A program made the position numbers and the translations under genes. A DNA stretch of 40,392 nt, from the NCBI GenBank assembly GCA_030065935.1, contig JASJCP010000046.1:1-40392 (forward strand), written 5' to 3'. Shown piece by piece: positions 33,386 through 40,392 of this stretch; within the stretch, counting starts at the first letter, position 1, and the number at the start of each line of letters is the position of its first letter. This DNA is from Xenococcaceae cyanobacterium MO_167.B27 (GTDB lineage: Bacteria; Cyanobacteriota; Cyanobacteriia; Cyanobacteriales; Xenococcaceae). The notes under the pieces are model-generated. The model worked only from the letters and a program-made list of their open reading frames with translations. It did no database searches and had not been told where the DNA came from.

Positions 33386-33729
33386 TTGTCTATAATTGAT
33401 AAGTAATTATGCAGAACTAATTACCATTATTGTATTTCTGTTACCTCTTGCGGATTGCCTCTTGCGTGTTATAGCAGTCAAAGTAAAGGTTAGGACAATA
33501 AGAAATAATTTCGCGCAGAGAAGTCATTCGGGAGGGGGTTTTTAAGAGCTTGACAGTTTTGTGTTTGTAGCTAATTTATTGAGTTTTGAAACCCCCTTCC
33601 GCCCCCGCTAGGAGCGTAAGACGCAAGGGAATGCTGACTTAGCATCCGCGCAGAGGAATTAAGAGATGTCCTTATCTATCATTCGATTGCTATACCTGTT
33701 GCCTGTTGCCTGTTGCCTTTCTACACTTG
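33386..33729. other. Gene-free spacer with STRR
   Basis: No gene is seen. CCCCC-rich and GGGGG-rich patches lie near 33530-33605, and a heptamer array TTGCCTG lies at 33695-33720, close to the stop of the VOC gene. Confidence 0.5.
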
Positions 33730-34173
33730 CTACTTGAGGGAAGGGAGGAGTCTAATAAATTCTAGGGGTAAGCCGTCATAGTCAGAAAGGAAGGTTACTT
33801 CATAGACGTTTACGCCTATCATTTGTTGGGTGGGTGGTAATAGAACTTTGAGGGGTTGGATTTGTTCGGGATTATTTTCTACAGCTTGAGCAAACTTGGC
33901 TTTTAAATTCTCCAACCAATGAGGAAGACTCTCTGTTTCTTCTGTTAGGTCAAAAGACAAGTGATAATAACCTACATAATGCTCATCGTTAAAAGCATCA
34001 GGAGCAGGTTTAGGTTCGGGAATTTGGATTAATTCGATTCTTCCTCCCAATCCTTCCATCCAACAGGCTAGGGTATATCCTGTAGTGAATCTTTCTCGAA
34101 CTGTAAAGCCTAACAATTCGTAAAATGCGATCGCACTATGGATATTAGCGGTACGGATGGAAGCATGGTGCAT
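33730..34173 (-). CDS. VOC-family (glyoxalase/dioxygenase fold) protein
   Basis: This 147-residue vicinal-oxygen-chelate fold protein starts MHHASIRTANIHSAIAFYEL, the typical first beta-alpha unit with the metal-ligand histidine. It has YYHLSFDL (second His), and VTFLSDYDGLPLEFIRLL at the end with the usual glutamate. The metal ligands look present, so an enzyme of the glyoxalase or dioxygenase type is likely. The substrate is unknown. It follows a TIGR02652 gene by 13 bases on the same strand, giving a probable two-gene unit. Confidence 0.8.
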   Translation of the reverse strand: MHHASIRTANIHSAIAFYELLGFTVRERFTTGYTLACWMEGLGGRIELIQIPEPKPAPDAFNDEHYVGYYHLSFDLTEETESLPHWLENLKAKFAQAVENNPEQIQPLKVLLPPTQQMIGVNVYEVTFLSDYDGLPLEFIRLLPSLK

Positions 34174-34186
34174 TATATTAAATTAC

Positions 34187-34693
34187 CTATTCAAATAAAA
34201 AACGATAGGGATAATGACGGGGAGAACCAGGCTCTTTATCTAGAGAAAAGTTAATTACTTCCCAACAAGGTTCTGCTTCGGATTCGGGACTAAAAAATAC
34301 TGGTAGTCCATACAATTTGGGCATTTTAACTTCATTATTGTCTTGCCAAGGATTAGATCGTTCTAAATAAGAACTTACTAAATCTTTGTAACGATTAGCA
34401 ATTGTCACTTTAGTGGCTCGATAACCTTCTGTATATAGACGGTCTAAAGCTTCATGAATTTCAAAGCGAATTCCATCTGGGTGAGTATGTTGACGATACC
34501 ATTTATCTTCCCAGCGTCGCCAGCGTCTTCCTGATGGTAAATGGACTAACTCTTCAGTTTTGGGGTTGGCTTCAAATGCGCCATGACGAGGACAAAGATA
34601 AGTATCAGTTAAAGTAAGGGCGGAGATTGACTGACGACAATGGGGACAACTAATTTCTGAGCCAAATATTGGGTATTGTAAGCTTATATTCAT
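34187..34693 (-). CDS. TIGR02652-family cyanobacterial protein
   Basis: This 168-residue protein resembles the cyanobacterial family TIGR02652, whose function is unknown. It has a short zinc-ribbon-like start (ISCPHCRQSI, then YLCPRHGAF), followed by RRWRRWEDKWYRQHTHPDGI, then RFEIHEALDRLYTEGYRATK and VTIANRYKDLVSSYLERSNP, and a C-terminal PRHYPYRFLFE. It is upstream of the VOC gene with a 13-base gap, so the two are probably co-transcribed. No membrane segment is present. The family name is from memory of the pattern; confidence in function is nil. Confidence 0.75.
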   Translation of the reverse strand: MNISLQYPIFGSEISCPHCRQSISALTLTDTYLCPRHGAFEANPKTEELVHLPSGRRWRRWEDKWYRQHTHPDGIRFEIHEALDRLYTEGYRATKVTIANRYKDLVSSYLERSNPWQDNNEVKMPKLYGLPVFFSPESEAEPCWEVINFSLDKEPGSPRHYPYRFLFE

Positions 34694-35009
34694 TATTAAA
34701 CTTTTTTCTTTTACATTACAACATACTTAAATAGGTATGGTTGGTTTGGCTAAAATCCACAGAAATATTTAAGGGATGAGGATTGAGGAAGTCATCAGTT
34801 ATCAGTGAACAGTTAGCAGTGAACAGTTAGCAGTGAACAGAAAGAGTGAGGGATGAAAGATTTGCGGATGAATAAGTAATCAGCCTTATTTCCCTAATTC
34901 CCTAATTCCCCCCGGGAGGAGACTTAATAGATCTAGGTATTGAAGCCAAAACAGATCGACTTTGTAATCAAGTCTCCTTCCCGCCCCAATTCCCCAGTCC
35001 CCCAGTCTC
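34694..35009. repeat. Spacer with 14-base tandem repeat and MITE copy 2
   Basis: There is no gene. Bases 34794-34840 are tandem GTGAACAGTTAGCA units (period 14, two merged heptamers). Bases 34907-34980 are the inverted second copy of the 60-base MITE-like repeat at 25675-25748: core ends GGAGACTT at 34918-34925 and AAGTCTCC at 34970-34977, with two core differences from copy 1. Confidence 0.75.
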
Positions 35010-35571
35010 CTAATACTTAAGATAGTAGTCTTGTAGCCATTGGTCTGCTCGCCTCTCCAAAGCATCTATATCCATTGTCCAAGATTCAATTGCGCCATTG
35101 GATTTTATGACTAAGATTGTCTTACCATCTTGACTAAAGTAAATGTTTTTAATCTTTGATATTTCACTGTCAAAATTGAGTAGCAAAGTCCCATCCAATT
35201 TTCGGACTTGAATTTTTCCATCTTTATTAGCTGTGGCAAACATCTTACCATCAGCACTAATGCTAAGACTTGTTAGGTTTTCTTCAATATCTTTAGTAGT
35301 ATCTTGAGCGACTATTTTTTTAGTCATACCATCACTATGCCATAATTCAATTTCTCCGTTGGTACGAGCAACAAGAAATTTATTTCCATCAGGAGTAAAA
35401 CGAAGAGCAGTTATGGCTTGTTTGTCATCGGGATTGACTGTTTTCTGTATATTACCTTGATTATCCCAAAGTCTAATGGTATAGAATTTCTGCTTGGGAT
35501 TGGGAGCCTTGCGCTCTATTCCTACTGAAATAAAGCTATTATCATTGGGATGAAAATCTAAGTCTATAGAA
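35010..35571 (-). pseudogene. WD40-repeat protein, C-terminal fragment
   Basis: This is the last part of a beta-propeller protein: DLDFHPNDNSFISVG, IRLWDNQGNIQ, LRFTPDGNKFLVARTNGEIE, LSISADGKMFATANKDGKIQ and IYFSQDGKTILVIKSNGAIE are successive WD40 blades. It then ends ALERRADQWLQDYYLKY, resembling the C-termini of large cyanobacterial WD40/NTPase proteins. The left side is complete with a stop at 35010. At 35572 the reading frame enters the inverted repeat of an IS701-like element, so the N-terminal part (in such proteins usually an NTPase, kinase or effector module) is missing. The apparent first residues beyond 35571 come from the IS. Confidence 0.75.
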
Positions 35572-35598
35572 GTTTCGCATTGACAAAATGAACAAAGG

Positions 35599-36721
35599 AT
35601 GAAGATGATATCCAAAGCGAATACTAGATATTCGTGGTCAGGCGGTGCCGAAGGCAACCGCGGAGCGGGTCGCTATCAAAGGAGAAAAGCTATAAGACTT
35701 CTGAGTAAACCCTCAACTGCTCGATGTGATCTTGATCAATACACATATTTCCTAATGTCAGAGCCAAAATATGCAGGTTGCTGTCGTTTAAGTCAGGTAA
35801 TAGGGGTTTCTCGTCATAGTGTTAATCGATTCCTACTCAGAGAACAATACTCGCTGTTAAGATTTATTCACAGAAATTAAAGAAAATTTGAACTTAATAG
35901 GAGGTGTTCTCAGTGGAGATGACACCGTAATAGAAAAAATTTACAGTGATGTGACTAAAAGTGAATTAATTGGCTATTATTGGTCAGGAAAACATCACAA
36001 ATCAATCAAAGGAATTAACCTACTAACTCTTTATTATACAGACCCAGATGGGCAGTCAATGCCAATAAATTACCGTCTCTATAATCCTCTAGATAATAAG
36101 ACCAAAAATGACTATCTTAGAGAGATGATAAAAGAAGTAATAAATTGGGGAGTTAAACCTTCTTCGATCACAACAGATTGCTGGTATTCCTCTAAGAAAA
36201 ATTTAAGATTTTTTAGAAACAAAGAACTAAATTTTCAAGTAGGAATTGCCAAAAATCGACAAGTAAAAATAGAAGGAGGAAAATATGAAAGAGTAGAATA
36301 TTTGGATATTCCTTCAGAAGGACTAATAGTAACCCTCAAAGAATTCGGAATAGTCAAGGTATTTAAGAGAACTTTCAAAGACGGAAGTTATCGTTACTAC
36401 GCTACTTTTCAATGTAATGAATCTAAACTAATTGATTGGACTCGTGTTGAATTTCGGGAGTTACAAGAGATTCATTGGGGAATTGAATGCTATCACAGAG
36501 CCTTGAAACAATTGTGTGGATTATCAAAGTTTCAAGTCAGAAAAACCAAGTCTATTATTACTCATATTTTTTGTTCATTGAGGGCGTTTTGTCAATTAGA
36601 ACTTATGAGAATTGAAGAAACCATCGAGTCTTGGTATTCTCTCCAAAGAGAACTTTCTTTAAAAGTAGCACGGGAATTTATTTTAGAACAATTATCTAGT
36701 TCAGCATCGCTAACAGCATAA
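35599..36721 (+). pseudogene. IS701-like transposase, frameshifted
   Basis: The first frame (35599-35880) carries the N-terminal region DLDQYTYFLMSEPKYAGCCR then LSQVIGVSRHSVNRFLLREQ. After YSLL the frame must shift to give DLFTEIKENLNLIGGVLSGD, then DTVIEKIYS in the second frame (to 36721). The DDE-type core (GDDTVIEKIYS, TTDCWYSSKKNLRFF, IHWGIECYHRALKQLCG) is otherwise intact. One missing base near 35855 explains the break. Near the beginning, residues GGAEGNRGAGRY are encoded by a GC-rich palindromic repeat (35640-35675) also found in the IS630 transposase. The family name IS701 is from pattern recall. Confidence 0.7.
35640..35675 (+). repeat. In-frame palindromic repeat (GGAxGNRxAGRY-encoding), copy 2
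   Basis: The coding strand reads GGCGGTGCCGAAGGCAACCG then CGGAGCGGGTCGCTAT. It differs from copy 1 (minus strand, 30862-30900) mainly at the two variable codons. It encodes GGAEGNRGAGRY in the N-terminal frame of the IS701-like transposase. Confidence 0.7.
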
Positions 36722-36746
36722 CTAACATTTTCTGTCAATGCGAAAC

Positions 36747-37972
36747 TCCTAAATACTAAGAAAGAAGTTGTTTGCCCTAATTGTGGTAAAACTACTGACC
36801 TATTACATCAAAATAAGTTCCAAACTGTGAGAGATTTATCCTGGGGACAACAAGCTGTTTATTTAAAAGTAAACCGTCGTCGAATGAGATGCCCTCATTG
36901 TCAGAATAAGTTTACTGAAGAATTAGAGTTTGTGAGAAAAAGAAGACTCCATACTTTACGATTTGTTGAAAAAATTATTAAAGAAGTTTTAAATAGTGAC
37001 ATTAAAAATGTTGCCAAGAGAAATGATTTGAGTGAACAAGAAATTGAAACAATGTTGAAAGATTTAGGTACCGACTTAATCACAGAAAAACCTGTGAATT
37101 TAAAGAAATTAGGAATTGATGAAATAGCGGTGGTAACAAATGATTTAAAAACAAGGGGGGTTTCATCAATCTGACTGCTGAATCCCACCATTAAAATAAC
37201 GGGCTTTAAACCCCCCTTGTTTTTTTTATCTCCTTCTGTAAAAGGGCAAAAAAATTATTATGTGGTTTTAGTAGATTTAGAAAAGAGAAAAGTAATAGGA
37301 CTTGTAGAACAAAGGACTAAAAAAGGAATCACAGAATACTTAGAAGCTTGGGGAGAAGAGGTTTTATCGAAAATCCAAGAAGTAAGTATAGACCTTTGCA
37401 AGACCTATAAAAGTATAGCTGAAGAATTAATGCCACAGGCAGAAATAGTAGCAGATAGATTTCATGTTATGAAACAAGTAACAGATGAATTGGATTCGGC
37501 TAGAAGGAAAATTAAAAGAGAAACAGAAAAAATCAAAAGCAAGTCCAAAAGAGAGAAAATATTAGAGGGATTAAAAAAGAGTAAATATGTGTTACTAAAA
37601 AATGAAAAAAATTTAAATGAAGCCGAACAAGATAAATTAAAAGAAGTTGAAAAAATCGCTCCTAGTTTAACTAAAATGCACGCTTTAAAAGAAGAACTAA
37701 GAAATATTTTTGAAAGCAGCAAAGATTGGAGCGAGGGATTGTTAGAGATAGCAGATTGGTTAAAAGATGTCTCTAAATATTTTCCGAAAAGTTTTGGAAC
37801 AATAAAAAGATGGATCGGGGAAATTATTGCTTATTTTGATGAAGGAACTACCCAAGGAATAGTAGAAGGAATTAATAATAAACTTAAGCTGATAAAAAGA
37901 AGAGCGTTTGGCTTTAGAAATTTTGATAACTTTCAACTTAGAAGCTTTTTAACTTGGGATTTTGCTAGTTAG
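36747..37972 (+). pseudogene. ISL3-family transposase, 5'-truncated and split by a MITE
   Basis: The N-terminal zinc finger is present (VVCPNCGKTTD, then RMRCPHCQNKF) but about 25 first residues are missing; the frame begins inside the IS701-like right repeat. The first catalytic segment LGIDEIAVV is followed by the MITE (37151-37220), which supplies a stop. After it the same frame resumes with KGQKNYYVVLVDLEKRKVIG, EIVADRFHVMKQVTDELD (second acidic residue), and EGTTQGIVEGINNKLKLIKR with AFGFRNFDNFQLR at the C-terminus. Both parts are in the same reading frame, so clean excision of the MITE could restore the coding sequence apart from the lost 5' end. Confidence 0.8.
37151..37220. repeat. 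Small palindromic element (MITE) inside the ISL3 transposase
   Basis: A 70-base element with perfect 13-base inverted ends: ACAAGGGGGGTTT (37151-37163) and AAACCCCCCTTGT (37208-37220). A/T runs flank both sides. It carries the stop that ends the upstream half of the transposase. No coding capacity. Confidence 0.75.
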
Positions 37973-37998
37973 TTTTACACTTTAAGTTCGGTAGAACC

Positions 37999-38925
37999 GT
38001 AATTCATCGAGATATTAAACCAGCAAATATTATTTGTCGAAAGCAAGATGGGAAATTAGTTTTAATTGATTTTGGTGCAGTAAAAAAAATTTCAACTCTG
38101 GAAAATCCAGCAACAATAATTTGTACCCAAGGTTATGCACCTCTCGAACAACGGGATGGAGAACCCAGTATTTGTAGTGATATTTATGCAGTAGGAATAA
38201 TTGGGATTCAAGCTCTTACAGGAATTCATCCTGGTCTTGATAGTTATGAAGGTGGATTTGAATTCAACGAACAAGGAGAAATTATTTGGCAACACCGAGC
38301 AAAAGTCAGCCAAACCTTGGCAGATATTCTTAGTAAAATGGTGCGACAAAATGAACAAGAACGTTATCAATCAGTTAGAGAAGTACTGCAAGAATTACAA
38401 CCACTAAAACAATTGACTTTAGACCAGCAGTTTAAAGATATTGATTCGATCATAAAGTTAGTTAAACCTGTTCCATTTCAGCAAAAATTAAAACTCCCAT
38501 TGTCCCTTGTAATCGGCATCTTGATGATAGGTTTTATTTCAATCTCATTAGCCAAGAAACTTTCACTAATGTGTCCTATTACTTATGGCTCACAGTTGTG
38601 TTTAAATGGTCAAACTGTTGAGGGGATTCTACATTCTAATAGTCGAATCGAACCTATTAAGAATACCTATTATGATGTTTATCTTTTGCAGGGTCGTAAA
38701 GATAAGCAAGTAACCATTGAAATGAAAAGTGATGAATTCGATCCTGCTTTAACTATTTTAAACAGCGATCGCCAAATAGTAGCAATCAATGATGATATTT
38801 CTCCAGAGAATTTTAATTCTCAAATAGTCGTTACTCTTCCCGAAGATGGTAATTATCAAGTAATTGTTCGCGCCTCTGTTCCAGGAGAAATAGGCAATTA
38901 TCAGTTAAAAGCTTCTGTGGAATAA
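37999..38925 (+). pseudogene. Ser/Thr protein kinase, 5'-truncated, with membrane segment and PPC domain
   Basis: Coding sequence resumes at VIHRDIKPANIICRK directly after the ISL3 right end. The catalytic loop (HRDIKPAN), DFGAVKK (here IDFGAVKK), activation-region TQGYAPLEQ, and SDIYAVGIIGIQALTGIHP of a Hanks-type kinase are seen. A membrane segment follows (LPLSLVIGILMIGFISISLA, around 38490-38550), then a pre-peptidase C-terminal (PPC) domain (YYDVYLLQGRKDKQVTIEMK, FDPALTILNSDRQIVAINDD, GNYQVIVRAS). The ATP-binding lobe (GxGxxG, lysine) is missing, so it cannot be an active kinase unless joined elsewhere. The PPC tail would face the periplasm. Confidence 0.75.
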
Positions 38926-38972
38926 CTTAAGTGCGATCAAGGCAATAAACTAATGTAAAACTAGTAAATAAA

Positions 38973-40274
38973 ATGTTTGGCAAACTTTTAGTTAATCTCT
39001 TTCTCACCGCAGGAATAAGTGGTTTATTATTTTTAACCTATGGAGAATTAAAATCAATTTTACCTTTATCTGAAATAATAGCTACTACTGTTAAGGCTAC
39101 TAAATTAACTAACTCAGGATTAGAAACCATCGCCCAAGCTATTACAGTTAAAGTTCATGTAGGAAAATATCGCGGTTCTGGTATTCTCATTGCTAAGAAT
39201 AATAACACCTATACTGTAATCACTAATGCTCATGTTGCAGAGAGAGGAAATACTTACAGCATTGAAACTAGTGACGGAATCAAACATACTGCAACCCTGA
39301 TTAGTAAAGATAGTTTAGAAACAGGAAATGATTTAGCATCACTAGAGTTTAAGAGCAACAATAACTACCAAGTAGCTACCTTTGGAGACTCAACTAATCT
39401 AACAGAAGGAGAAGAAGTAATAGCTGCGGGGTTTCCTTTCGATGCAGATAAGTTAAACATTACAGAAGGAACAATCTCTTTGTTACCAGACAAATCTTTA
39501 GAGGGAGGTTATCAAATTGGATTTAGCAACAAAACAAGACAAGGAATGAGTGGAGGAGTATTATTAAACTCTCAAGGAAAAGTAATTGGAGTTTTGGGAA
39601 AAGGGAAAGGTGCAATCTTTGATAGTGGATATACCTATAGTGATGGAACTAATCCTACTGGTGAAGAATTAGACAATCTTAGAGATGCTAGTTTCTCGAT
39701 TCCCATTGCAAAGGTAGCAGCAATTCTACCTGAAACAGCAACTAAACCCAGACCATATACAGGGATGGTAGGAAAAATAGACAATATCGCTCAACAAATT
39801 ACTGTCAGAATTGATAACTTAACTAACAACAGTAATGGTTCGGGAGTAATTATTGCCCAACAAGGTAATACTTATTATGTACTTACCGCCAAGCACGTAG
39901 TTTGTACTATAAGTAGTGTATCTCAACCTCTATGTGAACACAATGGAACACATCAGATAATTACCCCCGATGGAGTAACCCATAAATTAGATTATCAAAC
40001 TGTAGAAGCTAATCAAGCTTGGTTAGATGTAGCAGTATTGAGGTTCAAGTCTAATAATAATTATTCCGTTGCTACTTTAGGACAATACGATGTGGGAGAT
40101 AAATGGATATTTGTTTCGGGTTTTCCTGGGATAGACTCAACCAGTAAGAATCAACCTTTTAGGTTGCTCACTGGAGGAAAAGCTACGGAACAATACCAAA
40201 AATATTTTAACCGTAAAGATGCTTACTCCCTCAAGGACATTGGAGAAGGGTTAGTTTATCTTTCTTCTGAATGA
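38973..40274 (+). CDS. Protein with two trypsin-like serine-peptidase domains, C-terminally truncated
   Basis: The N-terminus is a membrane anchor or signal (LLVNLFLTAGISGLLFLTYG). Domain 1 has the full triad H87 (TNAHVAE), D120 (TGNDLASL) and S193 (RQGMSGGVLL), a HtrA/trypsin-like fold. Domain 2 (from about 278) has H308 (TAKHVV) and D352 (WLDVAVLRF), but the frame ends at residue 433 (GEGLVYLSSE) before the expected Gly-x-Ser-Gly, so the second catalytic serine is missing. A transposon-like hairpin follows at 40278. It is 47 bases downstream of the truncated kinase on the same strand, so the two were probably an operon. It is predicted to act at the membrane or in the periplasm. Confidence 0.75.
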   Translation: MFGKLLVNLFLTAGISGLLFLTYGELKSILPLSEIIATTVKATKLTNSGLETIAQAITVKVHVGKYRGSGILIAKNNNTYTVITNAHVAERGNTYSIETSDGIKHTATLISKDSLETGNDLASLEFKSNNNYQVATFGDSTNLTEGEEVIAAGFPFDADKLNITEGTISLLPDKSLEGGYQIGFSNKTRQGMSGGVLLNSQGKVIGVLGKGKGAIFDSGYTYSDGTNPTGEELDNLRDASFSIPIAKVAAILPETATKPRPYTGMVGKIDNIAQQITVRIDNLTNNSNGSGVIIAQQGNTYYVLTAKHVVCTISSVSQPLCEHNGTHQIITPDGVTHKLDYQTVEANQAWLDVAVLRFKSNNNYSVATLGQYDVGDKWIFVSGFPGIDSTSKNQPFRLLTGGKATEQYQKYFNRKDAYSLKDIGEGLVYLSSE

Positions 40275-40277
40275 AGA

Positions 40278-40297
40278 CCCTCACGTCCCGTGAAGGG
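40278..40297. repeat. Transposon-end-like hairpin at the protease truncation point
   Basis: The arms CCCTCACG and CGTGAAGGG around TCC form a hairpin just after the stop of the truncated protease, followed by ATGAAATTCAGTC. Subterminal hairpins of this kind mark IS200/IS605-type ends. No transposase is visible in the remaining 95 bases, so the assignment is tentative. Confidence 0.35.
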
Positions 40298-40392
40298 ATG
40301 AAATTCAGTCAAAATTTCTATATCTAATTCCATACTTTCGTAGTACAATATTCAAAGCGGTAACGCGCAATTAAATATTGGGGCTTGACCTC

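Larger units (their letters stand above)
35572..36746 (+). mobile_element. IS701-like insertion sequence, frameshifted
   Basis: The inverted repeats are GTTTCGCATTGACA at 35572-35585 and TGTCAATGCGAAAC at 36733-36746, an exact inverse. Inside on the plus strand is a transposase split by one missing base near 35855. The left flank is the WD40 fragment and the right flank is an ISL3-type transposase lacking its first residues. Different genes therefore abut the two ends, and no shared target duplication is evident. Confidence 0.75.
36747..37998 (+). mobile_element. ISL3-family insertion sequence remnant
   Basis: This carries most of an ISL3 element, with its left end removed where it meets the IS701-like element. 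Its right end is near GGTAGAACC (37990-37998), directly before kinase coding sequence. It is interrupted at 37151-37220 by a small palindromic element. Confidence 0.7.

Noticed and set aside
1-40392. CRISPR array
   Set aside because: All tandem repeats seen are 7-, 8- or 14-base direct units without unique spacers of regular length.
40298-40392. TnpB-like C-terminus on the minus strand at the right edge (frame reading LRVTALNIVLRKYGI)
   Set aside because: The frame is closed by a stop a few codons upstream and is too short to judge against the window edge.

Overview
The window is cyanobacterial chromosome. HIP1-type palindromes (GCGATCGC) recur throughout, base composition is AT-rich, and several genes are typical of cyanobacteria: a cyAbrB2-type regulator, MoeB with a rhodanese tail, ThiE with the cyanobacterial N-terminal extension, a TIGR02652 protein and a PatD-like protein. 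Heptamer (STRR) repeats and many insertion sequences point to a repeat-rich genome. I cannot fix the order or genus from sequence alone.

Layout. 1-1609 is a nested mobile-element remnant. An IS5-type element with a frameshifted transposase sits inside the 5' part of an iscB-like gene (the RNA-guided nuclease family of IS200/IS605 elements), and that element in turn truncated a host gene whose last 42 codons survive. 1712-9757 carries moeB, a structured RNA-like element, an orphan DNA-phosphorothioation-associated protein 4, a TVP38 membrane protein with a mercuric-reductase-like flavoprotein, a membrane acyltransferase, a histone-deacetylase-like hydrolase and a PatD-like protein. 10070-18079 carries a bifunctional Rel/SpoT enzyme, a large exported GHL10-type glycosidase, a NUDIX hydrolase and thiE-thiS. 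18080-18866 holds a second copy of the structured RNA-like element. 18867-30599 is mostly housekeeping: a beta-CASP-like metallohydrolase, a 40-residue membrane peptide, a Na+/H+ antiporter with TrkA-N domain, cyAbrB2, Rrf2 and GFA proteins, cobD, an AI-2E family permease, a lipase, a coiled-coil protein, tsf and rpsB.

30840-40392 is accessory and scarred. It contains an intact-looking IS630 element with TA duplication, a YdcF protein, an 870-base hairpin-rich non-coding stretch, VOC and TIGR02652 proteins, and then an island where a WD40 gene and a Ser/Thr-kinase gene, pointing away from each other, have both lost their 5' ends. Between them lie an IS701-like element and an ISL3 remnant that itself contains a small palindromic element. 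Downstream is a protein with two trypsin-like domains, the second cut short near the window end beside a transposon-like hairpin.

The most interesting signals are: (1) two RNA-like elements on opposite strands sharing a hairpin whose stem changes by compensatory substitutions while the loop is constant, resembling TnpB guide RNAs left without a nuclease; (2) a palindromic repeat read in the same frame and orientation in two unrelated transposases, encoding GGAxGNRxAGRY; (3) the IS-split iscB with its presumptive omega-RNA leader; and (4) the damaged WD40/kinase/protease island, which resembles a conflict-system locus.
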